Assembly: GCA_051883395.1 (NCBI GenBank)
Contig: JBJETQ010000033.1
Location: 1-54,403 of the forward strand
DNA length: 54,403 bases
Source of the DNA: HGM11368 sp051883395
GTDB lineage: Bacteria > Bacillota > Clostridia > Christensenellales > UBA3700
Direction: 5' to 3'
Shown here: in pieces, positions 1 to 7,039 of the stretch
Layout: each line of letters opens with the position of its first letter
Numbering within the stretch: the stretch's first letter is position 1
Made by a program: the position numbers and the translations under genes
The notes under the pieces: generated by a model
The model's database searches: none
The model's input: the letters and a program-made list of their open reading frames with translations, nothing else
What the model was told of the DNA's origin: nothing

Positions 1-2
1 GA

Positions 3-878
3 CCTAACGTAACGGTAGACGTGGCAGGCTTGTGCATCAAGTCAGGCAACTGCGTGGTTTTGCGTGGCGGTAAGGAAGCTGTCAACAGCAACAGAGCGTT
101 GTATAAAATTGTATCCGACAGTATATCGGAGTGCGGTTTCAATCCGTCGATTGTCGGATTTGTGGACGACGTTACGAGAGAAGGAACCAACGAACTGCTG
201 CAACAATCTGACAGCGTAGACGTAATAATACCAAGGGGCGGCGACGGACTCAAAAAATACGTGCTTGCCAATTCCACTATTCCTGTCATTGCTTCCGCCG
301 GTGGCAACTGTCATATTTTCGTTGACGAGAGCGCTGACCTGGAAATGAGCAAAAAGGTCGTTTATAATGCAAAGATGCAGAGACCTTCGGTATGCAATGC
401 TTTGGAGCAACTTTTGGTACACAGAGCGGTGGCAGACAAGTTTTTGCCCGATATGATAGCTACTTTGCAGAATGACGGTTGCAAAATTGTCGGCTGTCCT
501 TTAACTGTCAGATACGGCAAAAATATTCAGCCTGCCACGCAGGAAGATTATAAAAAGGAACATCTTGACTACGAATTGACGGTCAGAGTTGTTGACGACG
601 TGGATAGCGCCATCGACATTATCAACGCCAACAACACCAAGCACAGCGACGGTATTATGTCATTTGACCAGGTCAATATCGACAAATTTACCAAAAAAGT
701 CGACAGCGGCTGCGTTTACGTCAACGCTTCCACAAGATTTACCGACGGCTTTGAGTTTGGTTTTGGCGCAGAGATAGGAATATCCACTCAAAAACTTCAC
801 GCAAGGGGACCTTTGGGGCTGGAACAGCTTACCAGCGAAAAGTACGTTATCAAAGGTCAGGGACAAATAAGACAATGA
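3..878 (+). CDS. proA: gamma-glutamyl phosphate reductase, C-terminal part (5' end outside window)
   Basis: ProA reduces gamma-glutamyl phosphate to glutamate-5-semialdehyde with NADPH, the second step of proline synthesis in the cytosol. The frame is open from the first bases, and the early residues PNVTVDVAGLC align inside the family, so the gene begins upstream of the window. Visible motifs are IIPRGGDGL, the CHIFVDE segment, the active-site cysteine region RPSVCNALE, and the C-terminal VNASTRFTDG and STQKLHARGPLGLE stretches. The stop codon overlaps the ruvC start by four bases (ATGA), so the two genes are probably translationally coupled. Pairing proA with ruvC is unusual, but nothing in the sequence looks broken. 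Identification is secure; whether proB lies upstream cannot be seen. Confidence 0.95.
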   Translation, partial: PNVTVDVAGLCIKSGNCVVLRGGKEAVNSNRALYKIVSDSISECGFNPSIVGFVDDVTREGTNELLQQSDSVDVIIPRGGDGLKKYVLANSTIPVIASAGGNCHIFVDESADLEMSKKVVYNAKMQRPSVCNALEQLLVHRAVADKFLPDMIATLQNDGCKIVGCPLTVRYGKNIQPATQEDYKKEHLDYELTVRVVDDVDSAIDIINANNTKHSDGIMSFDQVNIDKFTKKVDSGCVYVNASTRFTDGFEFGFGAEIGISTQKLHARGPLGLEQLTSEKYVIKGQGQIRQ

Positions 879-1366
879 GAATACTAGGCATTGACCCGGG
901 ACTTGCCATAGTGGGATACGGTGTGATAGACAGCGAAAAGGGAATTTATCGTCCCGTAGATTGCGGCGTTATCAACACCCCCAAAGAGCTGAGCCTGCCC
1001 GACAGACTGGCAGAAATTTTTAAGGGTATGGGAGAACTGATAGATACCTTCAAACCCGACCAAGTGGCGATAGAAGAATTGTTTTTTACCAAGAACATTA
1101 CTACGGGTATTTCGGTAGCAGAAGCCAGGGGAGTGATTTTGCTCGCTTGCCGTCAGAGAAATATTCCAATGTTCGAGTACACGCCCAACCAGATAAAACA
1201 GTCGCTTACGGGTTACGGCAAAGCCGACAAAAAGCAGATTCAGTTTATGATAACTCGTCTTCTTGGACTCAAAGCAGTACCAAAACCCGACGACGCCGCA
1301 GACGCCCTTGCCATTGCTCTCACCCATGCGCAGACCAACAGACTGAGCGGTTTGTTTACAATCTGA
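875..1366 (+). CDS. ruvC: crossover junction endodeoxyribonuclease RuvC
   Basis: RuvC is the dimeric nuclease that cuts Holliday junctions after RuvAB branch migration. The 163-residue product has the usual family length and keeps the acidic metal-binding residues of the RNase H fold: D7 in GIDPG, E67 in VAIEELFF, and the pair D140 and D143 in PDDAADALAIALTH. The start overlaps the proA stop in an ATGA. It is followed by a strong intrinsic terminator, so it ends a transcript that begins upstream of the window. ruvA and ruvB come next but are under their own promoter. Confidence 0.96.
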   Translation: MRILGIDPGLAIVGYGVIDSEKGIYRPVDCGVINTPKELSLPDRLAEIFKGMGELIDTFKPDQVAIEELFFTKNITTGISVAEARGVILLACRQRNIPMFEYTPNQIKQSLTGYGKADKKQIQFMITRLLGLKAVPKPDDAADALAIALTHAQTNRLSGLFTI

Positions 1367-1404
1367 CAGTTTTAATTTGCTATCTTAGTTTTGATGCTAT
1401 CTTA

Positions 1405-1434
1405 CTCTCTCGCACAAGCGGGAGAGCATTTTTA
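1405..1434 (+). terminator. intrinsic terminator after ruvC
   Basis: A 9-bp stem (CTCTCTCGC with GCGGGAGAG, one G-U pair) closes an ACAA tetraloop and is followed by CATTTTTATT. It separates the proA-ruvC transcript from ruvA. Confidence 0.85.
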
Positions 1435-1530
1435 TTGCGTTCATTTGCGTATTTCCAACAGAGCTATGGTTTTACAATAAAATAGTAAAACCAAGCAATT
1501 GCAAAGTTACGTCAAGCCTATCTCATAGAC

Positions 1531-1559
1531 TTGACTTTTCTATATATTTAATTTATTAT
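1531..1559 (+). promoter_or_regulatory. sigma-A type promoter of ruvA (leaderless layout)
   Basis: TTGACT (1531-1536) and TATTAT (1554-1559) are separated by 17 bp. The ATG of ruvA starts exactly 6 nt after the -10 box, where transcription would be expected to begin, and no Shine-Dalgarno sequence precedes it. The expected transcript is therefore leaderless. Confidence 0.7.
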
Positions 1560-1565
1560 TTAGTT

Positions 1566-2162
1566 ATGTATTATTCAGTCAGCGGAAAAGTGATATATTG
1601 CGGCGACGGACAACTCGTCGTAGAGTGCGGCGGAGTGGGCTATGACCTTGCCGTATCTACGGCTACGTTGCGCAAATTGGGCACGATAGGTCAGCAGGTT
1701 ACCGTATATACCTATCTGCAAGTGCAGGAAGACGCATTGCGCCTGTTCGGCTTTTATAGCAAAGAAGAAAAGGCTATGTTTGAAAATCTTATTACCGTAT
1801 CGGGAGTAGGTCCAAAACTTGCCATTCAGATTTTGTCGGGACAGGAACTGGGACAATTGGTAGCGGCTATCGTCAACGCCGACGTCAAGGCTATTGCGGG
1901 AGCAAAGGGTATTGGCAAAAAAACAGCCGAGAGAATTGTACTCGAATTGCAAGGAAAACTCAACGCACAGAGCGGTTTGGAGAGTATTTTGGGCGCCAAC
2001 CCAGCACCTGTGTCAACAGGCGACGAAATAACGAGAGACGCTATCGAAGCGCTTATGAGTTTTGGCATTTCCCGTTCTCAGGCGGAGCAGGCAGTAGCTC
2101 AGGCAAGGGGCAAGGCTGACGATTTGGAGAGCGTTATAGCGCTGGCATTCAGGAGTTTGTAA
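1566..2162 (+). CDS. ruvA: Holliday junction branch migration protein RuvA
   Basis: RuvA tetramers bind four-way junctions and load the RuvB motor. The 198-residue product starts with the OB-fold domain (MYYSVSGKV...GVGYDL) and has the central helix-hairpin-helix motifs (VSGVGPKLA near residue 80 and KGIGKKTAERIVLEL near residue 115). A linker leads to the small C-terminal RuvB-binding domain (DAIEALMSFGISRSQAEQAV). ruvB starts one base after the stop. The ATG has no visible ribosome binding site and sits at the predicted +1 of its promoter. Confidence 0.96.
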   Translation: MYYSVSGKVIYCGDGQLVVECGGVGYDLAVSTATLRKLGTIGQQVTVYTYLQVQEDALRLFGFYSKEEKAMFENLITVSGVGPKLAIQILSGQELGQLVAAIVNADVKAIAGAKGIGKKTAERIVLELQGKLNAQSGLESILGANPAPVSTGDEITRDAIEALMSFGISRSQAEQAVAQARGKADDLESVIALAFRSL

Positions 2163-2163
2163 T

Positions 2164-3222
2164 ATGAATTTTGAACAGGACGATACTCAAAGATTTATGT
2201 CATCGCTTGCAGGTGTGGGAGAGAAAGAAACGGAAAATACCCTTCGCCCCAAGACCATGCAGGACTACGTAGGACAAGACAAAGTCAAAGAAAATCTTGA
2301 AATATATATCAAAGCCGCTTTGGCAAGGGGTGAGTCGCTTGACCACGTGTTGCTCTACGGACCACCGGGACTGGGAAAGACAACTCTTGCGCACATCATT
2401 GCCAACGAGATGGGCAGTCAGATAAGAATTACCAGCGGACCTGCTATCGAAAAGGCGGGAGATTTGGCTGCTATTCTTACCAATCTTGAAAAGAACGACG
2501 TATTGTTTATCGACGAAATTCATCGTCTCAATCGCAATATAGAAGAAGTTTTGTATTCTGCCATGGAAGACTTTGCGCTTGATTTTGTCGTCGGCAAAGG
2601 ACCATCTGCCAAGAGTATAAGAATATCGCTCAACAACTTTACCTTGATAGGAGCAACGACCAAGGCAGGAATGATTACGTCTCCGCTCAGGGACAGATTC
2701 GGAGTCAATTGTCGTTTGGAGCTATATACTCCCGACCAGCTTGCCGACATAGTAAAAAGGTCGGCGTCTTTGCTGGGAGTAAAAATAAGCGAAGACGGAG
2801 CGCAGGAAATCGCTCGTCGTAGCAGGGGTACTCCGAGAATTGCCAACAGAATACTCAAAAGAGTGAGAGATTTTGCCGAGATAATGGGCGATGGTGTGGT
2901 TGACAAAAAGGTGGCGGACTTTGCTCTTTCAAAGATGGAAATCGACGCATTGGGGCTTGATAACGTTGACAGAAAAATTCTTGATACAATCATCAACAAG
3001 TTCGGCGGCGGTCCTGTCGGACTGGACACTTTGGCGGCTTCTATCGGAGAAGACAGCGGCACGATTGAAGACGTGTACGAGCCGTACCTTATGCAAATCG
3101 CATTTGTAGCTCGCACGCCAAGAGGCAGGGTATGTCTTGCCGACGCATATCGCCATCTCGGACTTATTGCGCCAAAGGAAGAAAGCAGACAGATGTCGCT
3201 GTTTGAGGTTGGCGATGAATAA
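2164..3222 (+). CDS. ruvB: Holliday junction ATP-dependent DNA helicase RuvB
   Basis: RuvB is the hexameric AAA+ motor that drives branch migration with RuvA. The 352-residue product has the Walker A motif GPPGLGKTT at residues 66-74, the Walker B DEIH at 117-120, the GATTKAGM sensor region, the arginine-rich RSRGTPRIANR lid segment, and the C-terminal winged helix (GGGPVGLDTLA). It directly follows ruvA and its 3' end overlaps queA by eight bases. The ruvA-ruvB-queA-tgt-yajC order is widespread in Bacillota. Confidence 0.97.
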   Translation: MNFEQDDTQRFMSSLAGVGEKETENTLRPKTMQDYVGQDKVKENLEIYIKAALARGESLDHVLLYGPPGLGKTTLAHIIANEMGSQIRITSGPAIEKAGDLAAILTNLEKNDVLFIDEIHRLNRNIEEVLYSAMEDFALDFVVGKGPSAKSIRISLNNFTLIGATTKAGMITSPLRDRFGVNCRLELYTPDQLADIVKRSASLLGVKISEDGAQEIARRSRGTPRIANRILKRVRDFAEIMGDGVVDKKVADFALSKMEIDALGLDNVDRKILDTIINKFGGGPVGLDTLAASIGEDSGTIEDVYEPYLMQIAFVARTPRGRVCLADAYRHLGLIAPKEESRQMSLFEVGDE

Positions 3223-4258
3223 TCTCTCCACACACGATTTTTATTATGATTTGCCCAAAGAACTTATTGCTCAGACGCCGGTAGAACCGAGAGACAGCTC
3301 CCGTATGTTGGTGTACAACAGAAAGGACAAGAGCATCGAGCATAAGCATTTTTATGACCTTACAGATTACTTGCAGCAAGGCGATTTGCTTGTAATCAAC
3401 GAGACCAAAGTCATACCTGCAAGATTGTTTGCCGCTCGTATGAGTCAGGGAGCAAGCAAAGAAAAAAACTGCGAAGTTTTATTGCTCAAACGGCTTGACT
3501 ATACTGATTGGGAGTGTATCACTCGTCCTGCAAAAAAGATGAAGCAAGGCACAAGGTTGGACTTCGGACAAGGGCTTTACGGTACGGTAGTCGGCTTTGG
3601 CGACGAAGGTATAAGAATAATCAGATTCGAGTGGCAGGGAGTATTTGAAGACGTGCTTGACAAGGTGGGCAATATGCCTTTGCCGCCTTATATCACCCAA
3701 CAACTTCAAGACAAAGACAGATACCAGACGGTATATTGCAAAGTCGAAGGTTCGGCGGCTGCTCCTACGGCCGGTTTGCACTTTACGCAGCGTCTTATAG
3801 ACGCTCTCAAAGAAAAGGGCGTACAGTTTGCCAAAGTGTTGTTACACGTAGGGTTAGGCACCTTTCGTCCCGTCAAAACAGACAACATTTTAGAGCATAA
3901 GATGCACAGCGAATATTATCAGATAGACAAAGAGAATGCCGACCTTATCAATGCCGCAGTAAAAGAAGGCAGAAGGGTGATATGCGTAGGCACTACCAGC
4001 GTGAGAGTCGTCGAGAGCGTGGCTGACGACGACGGCTACGTCAGGGCGTGCAGCGGCAATACTGATATTTTTATCTATCCGTCCTACAAGTTTAAGACAG
4101 TCAAAGGGCTTATTACCAACTTTCATCTGCCGGAGTCTACGCTCATAATGCTGGTAAGCGCTTTTTTGGGCAGAGAAGAAACTCTGAAAATGTACGAAAC
4201 CGCAGTCAGGGAGAAATATAGATTTTTCTCTTTTGGCGACGCAACGCTGTTGTTATAG
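3215..4258 (+). CDS. queA: S-adenosylmethionine:tRNA ribosyltransferase-isomerase QueA
   Basis: QueA transfers and isomerises the ribosyl part of SAM onto 7-aminomethyl-7-deazaguanine in tRNA, giving epoxyqueuosine. A longer in-frame extension back to 3137 exists, but the family N-terminus (DFYYDLPKELIAQTPVEPRDSSRMLV) fits the ATG at 3215, giving 347 residues and an 8-base overlap with ruvB. Typical segments include LLVINETKVIPARLF, AAPTAGLHFT, LHVGLGTFRPV and GLITNFHLPESTLIMLVSAFLG near the C-terminus. It works in the same pathway as tgt, the next gene. Confidence 0.96.
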   Translation: MNNLSTHDFYYDLPKELIAQTPVEPRDSSRMLVYNRKDKSIEHKHFYDLTDYLQQGDLLVINETKVIPARLFAARMSQGASKEKNCEVLLLKRLDYTDWECITRPAKKMKQGTRLDFGQGLYGTVVGFGDEGIRIIRFEWQGVFEDVLDKVGNMPLPPYITQQLQDKDRYQTVYCKVEGSAAAPTAGLHFTQRLIDALKEKGVQFAKVLLHVGLGTFRPVKTDNILEHKMHSEYYQIDKENADLINAAVKEGRRVICVGTTSVRVVESVADDDGYVRACSGNTDIFIYPSYKFKTVKGLITNFHLPESTLIMLVSAFLGREETLKMYETAVREKYRFFSFGDATLLL

Positions 4259-4424
4259 GCAATACTATCGATATAAACAACGTTATTGACGTCGGTCGCA
4301 AGTAGCAACGAAAAAAATTGCTCATACAATTTGTTGATACATAGCGACACAGACAAGACTTTTAACGTTTTTTCGAATAGTAGAAACAGTGCAAAATAAG
4401 TAAAAACGATACCATAAGGATAAT

Positions 4425-5552
4425 ATGTTCAAATACGAAGTAATCAAAGTATGCAAGCAATCGGGTGCAAGAGTGGGCAAACTTACCACTCCACACGGAG
4501 AGATAATTACGCCGGTGTTTATGCCCGTCGGCACCAATGCCACAGTCAAGTCGCTCACTCCGAGAGACCTGGACGAAGCAGGTGCGTCAATAATACTTGC
4601 CAACACATATCATCTGTATCTCAGACCGGGTGAAAAACTTGTTGAAAAGGCCGGCGGTCTGCACAATTTTATGCAATGGCACAAGCCTATCCTGACCGAT
4701 AGCGGCGGTTTTCAGGTGTTTTCTTTGTCGTCTATGCGCAAGATTACCGACGAAGGAGTTACTTTTGCTTCATATATCGACGGTTCCAGACATTTTATGA
4801 GTCCGGAAAAAGCCATAGAAGTGGAAAACAAACTGGGTGCGGATATTATAATGGCGTTTGACGAGTGTACCGAAGGCAACAGCGACTATCAGACTGCAAA
4901 GACGGCTTTGAGAAGGACCAATCTTTGGTTGGAGCGTTGTGCAAAGGCACATCAGAGAGAAGACCAGATGTTGTTTCCGATAGTGCAGGGCAACATGTAC
5001 AAAGATTTACGTATCGAATCGGTCAAAAAAGTGCTTGAATATGCTAAATGCGGCTTTTCGATAGGCGGTTTGTCGGTGGGAGAACCAAAACACGTAATGT
5101 ACGAAATGCTTGACACGCTCAGACCTTACTATCCCGACGACCAGCCAAGGTATCTTATGGGAGTGGGCAGTCCGGACTGTCTTGTCGAAGGCATTATGCG
5201 TGGTATCGATATGTTCGATTGCGTTTTGCCTACCCGCATGGCACGCAACGGCACGGCGTTTACAAGGGACGGCAATCTTACCATTCGCAACGCCAACTTT
5301 GCCGAAGATTTTTCTCCTGTCGAAGAAGATTGCGATTGTTACTGTTGCCGCAATTTTTCTAGAGCCTACATCAGACATCTCATCAAGTCGGACGAAATAT
5401 TGGGCGGAAAATTGTTATCCATTCACAACGTCAGATTTCTGACTCGTCTGATGGAAGATATACGGCAAGCCATTATGAACGACAGCTTTGGTGATTTCTA
5501 CAAGGAATTTACACAGAGATACACGTGGGGCAAGGGCGGCGCAAAGAATTAG
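4425..5552 (+). CDS. tgt: tRNA-guanine transglycosylase Tgt
   Basis: Tgt swaps the wobble guanine of GUN-anticodon tRNAs for preQ1 (the bacterial substrate), the step before QueA acts. The 375-residue TIM-barrel protein shows the substrate-pocket motif DSGGFQVFSL, the GGLSVGEP loop, the catalytic aspartate in FDCVLPTRMARNG, and the zinc site CDCYCC followed by a histidine in LLSIHN. The ATG has a short AAGGA site four bases upstream. The 166 bases between queA and tgt contain no clear terminator or promoter, so read-through from the ruvA operon is possible. Confidence 0.97.
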   Translation: MFKYEVIKVCKQSGARVGKLTTPHGEIITPVFMPVGTNATVKSLTPRDLDEAGASIILANTYHLYLRPGEKLVEKAGGLHNFMQWHKPILTDSGGFQVFSLSSMRKITDEGVTFASYIDGSRHFMSPEKAIEVENKLGADIIMAFDECTEGNSDYQTAKTALRRTNLWLERCAKAHQREDQMLFPIVQGNMYKDLRIESVKKVLEYAKCGFSIGGLSVGEPKHVMYEMLDTLRPYYPDDQPRYLMGVGSPDCLVEGIMRGIDMFDCVLPTRMARNGTAFTRDGNLTIRNANFAEDFSPVEEDCDCYCCRNFSRAYIRHLIKSDEILGGKLLSIHNVRFLTRLMEDIRQAIMNDSFGDFYKEFTQRYTWGKGGAKN

Positions 5553-5620
5553 ATTGCGACAAAAAGTCGGCTTATTATGTAATTTTTTTGTTAATCTTTT
5601 TGAAAAATGCGTAATATGTG

Positions 5621-5649
5621 TTGATTTTTTTAAAAATATTGTTTAATAT
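5621..5649 (+). promoter_or_regulatory. possible promoter of yajC
   Basis: TTGATT (5621-5626) and TAATAT (5644-5649) lie 17 bp apart, about 30 bases before yajC. An alternative, TTGTTT at 5639 with TATAAA at 5663, is also possible. The area also holds the inverted repeat GTTTAAT-ATTA-ATTAAAC (5641-5658). Confidence 0.4.
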
Positions 5650-5678
5650 TAATTAAACTTATTATAAAGGAGAACATT

Positions 5679-6203
5679 ATGTATAATATTATTTTGGCAG
5701 AAACTTCCCAGACCAGATCTATTACTATGCTTATCGTAATGGCAGTTTTGTTGGTCGGCATGATGCTGCTTTCTATCATTCCCCAAAAGAAAAGACAAAA
5801 GAAAGCTCAGGAAATGATGAATTCCATCAAAGTCGGCACTAAAGTTAAGACTATCGGCGGTTTTGTTGGAATTATCAAGGCAATCGACAATCAAAGCAAC
5901 TGTTTCGTACTTGATCTGAGCGCAAGCGAAGACGGTTCTGTTACGGTAGTTCTTGACAAGTCAGCTATATATACCACTATGACAACTTCGGCAGAAGGTG
6001 TAGTGGAAGAAGAAAAGCCTGCAGAGAATAACGTAGTTGCAGAAGATGAAGTAGAAGCAGAAGCTAAACTTGCAGAAAAGAAGGCTAAGAAAGCCGCAAA
6101 GAAGAAAGATAAAAATCAGCAAGAAGTAGCAGAAACTACCGAGAGTGTAGAAAATACCGAAAGTGCAGAGAGCGTTGAAGTAGAAACCAAGGACGAAATC
6201 TGA
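5679..6203 (+). CDS. yajC: preprotein translocase subunit YajC with long charged tail
   Basis: YajC is a small single-span membrane protein that associates with SecDF and the SecYEG translocon. The 174-residue product has one transmembrane helix near residues 14-34, followed by the family signature IPQKKRQKKAQEMMNSIKVGTKVKTIGGFVGIIK. Family members are often about 90-110 residues. Here a roughly 75-residue tail very rich in Glu, Ala and Lys extends into the cytosol. AAAGGAG precedes the ATG. A strong terminator follows, so yajC can be expressed apart from secD and secF, which lie 2.6 kb downstream. Confidence 0.93.
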   Translation: MYNIILAETSQTRSITMLIVMAVLLVGMMLLSIIPQKKRQKKAQEMMNSIKVGTKVKTIGGFVGIIKAIDNQSNCFVLDLSASEDGSVTVVLDKSAIYTTMTTSAEGVVEEEKPAENNVVAEDEVEAEAKLAEKKAKKAAKKKDKNQQEVAETTESVENTESAESVEVETKDEI

Positions 6204-6223
6204 TAAAATTAAAATCAAATAAG

Positions 6224-6251
6224 GCGGTGCATATTGTTGCACCGCTTTTTT
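6224..6251 (+). terminator. intrinsic terminator after yajC
   Basis: A perfect 8-bp stem (GCGGTGCA with TGCACCGC) encloses a 6-nt loop and is followed by TTTTTTAT. Confidence 0.9.
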
Positions 6252-6328
6252 ATATTGATATTTGTCTCTTTTGGATATACGCTCATAACCGCCGAGATGA
6301 ATTCATATATTTAAGGCGGGAGGAATGT

Positions 6329-6718
6329 ATGAAAAAAATTAGCGGCAGAGATGTTTTGGACGTGGTTTTGGGCGGATTGTTGGCAGTTTTGGTTTCGGTT
6401 TTGCTCACTTTGATTTTTGCAATAATTCTCAAATTCGTCAACGTATCGGACGGAGTAATTGACGGAGTCAATATCGCAATAAAAATAATCAGCGTAGCGG
6501 TAGGCAGTATTATGGCAATCAAGAGTGTGAGATACGGGATATTCAAAGGGTTGTTTATCGGTTTGATTTACGTTTTGGTATCGTTTCTTGTGTTTGGTCT
6601 GTTGGCAGGCTCTCTCAAAGCGTCGGCGCTGACGGCGATAGATTTTGCCTGCTCGATATTGGTAGGAATCATCAGCGGCGTAATAGTGGTCAACGTCAAA
6701 AAACCTAAAACAGTTTAA
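6329..6718 (+). CDS. TIGR04086-type small membrane protein
   Basis: This is a hydrophobic 129-residue protein with about four transmembrane helices. The family is regularly found in Clostridia next to yajC and the SCIFF locus, as here; its function is unknown. The frame could extend back to 6227, but that would place the start inside the yajC terminator. The ATG at 6329 is preceded by GGGAGGA at a good distance and yields the usual N-terminus (MKKISGRDVLDVVLGG). Glycine- and serine-rich helices suggest tight packing. The assignment rests on context and topology rather than on catalytic residues. Confidence 0.8.
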   Translation: MKKISGRDVLDVVLGGLLAVLVSVLLTLIFAIILKFVNVSDGVIDGVNIAIKIISVAVGSIMAIKSVRYGIFKGLFIGLIYVLVSFLVFGLLAGSLKASALTAIDFACSILVGIISGVIVVNVKKPKTV

Positions 6719-6792
6719 TAGCGCAAAATCAGGTAATTTTTGACATGACTGTAAGAGTAACGACTAAATATGCCTTTATACTAAAAAAACAC

Positions 6793-6821
6793 TTGCCAAA
6801 CGACACGAAATAGGATAGAAT
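6793..6821 (+). promoter_or_regulatory. sigma-A type promoter of scfA-scfB
   Basis: TTGCCA (6793-6798) and TAGAAT (6816-6821) are separated by 17 bp. Predicted transcription starts near 6828, leaving a 25-nt leader with GGAGG before scfA. Confidence 0.65.
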
Positions 6822-6853
6822 AACATTAAAGACAATACTTATACGGAGGCATT

Positions 6854-7027
6854 ATGAAACATATTAATTCTATCGTAAATAACGGCATGAAAAAATCAGG
6901 CAATATCGGTTGCGGTGAGTGTCAGTCCAGCTGTCAGTCCGCTTGCAAAACTTCCTGCACGGTAGGCAACCAATCTTGCAAAAACAGAGAAGAAAAAATC
7001 AACGCACCAAAAAGACCTTTGCTGTAA
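6854..7027 (+). CDS. scfA: six-cysteine SCIFF peptide (ranthipeptide precursor)
   Basis: This 57-residue gene has GGAGG five bases before the ATG. The peptide begins MKHINSIVNNGMK and carries exactly six cysteines in the pattern CGECQSSCQSACKTSC-TVGNQSC (C20, C23, C27, C31, C35, C42), which is the signature of SCIFF, the near-universal Clostridia peptide. In this family the neighbouring radical-SAM enzyme ScfB installs Cys-to-Thr thioether links. After the sixth cysteine there is a 15-residue, mostly basic tail ending KRPLL, longer than in typical 45-46-residue SCIFF peptides. The biological role of SCIFF is not settled; roles in signalling have been proposed. No transporter or protease gene is adjacent. 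Confidence 0.93.
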   Translation: MKHINSIVNNGMKKSGNIGCGECQSSCQSACKTSCTVGNQSCKNREEKINAPKRPLL

Positions 7028-7039
7028 AAAAGGTGCAAA

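Noticed and set aside
4259..4424. A preQ1 riboswitch or separate promoter before tgt
   Set aside because: No preQ1 aptamer pattern and no convincing -35/-10 pair could be found in these 166 bases.
6227..6328. A longer N-terminus for the TIGR04086 protein
   Set aside because: It would begin within the yajC terminator hairpin. The ATG at 6329 has a strong ribosome binding site and gives the family length.
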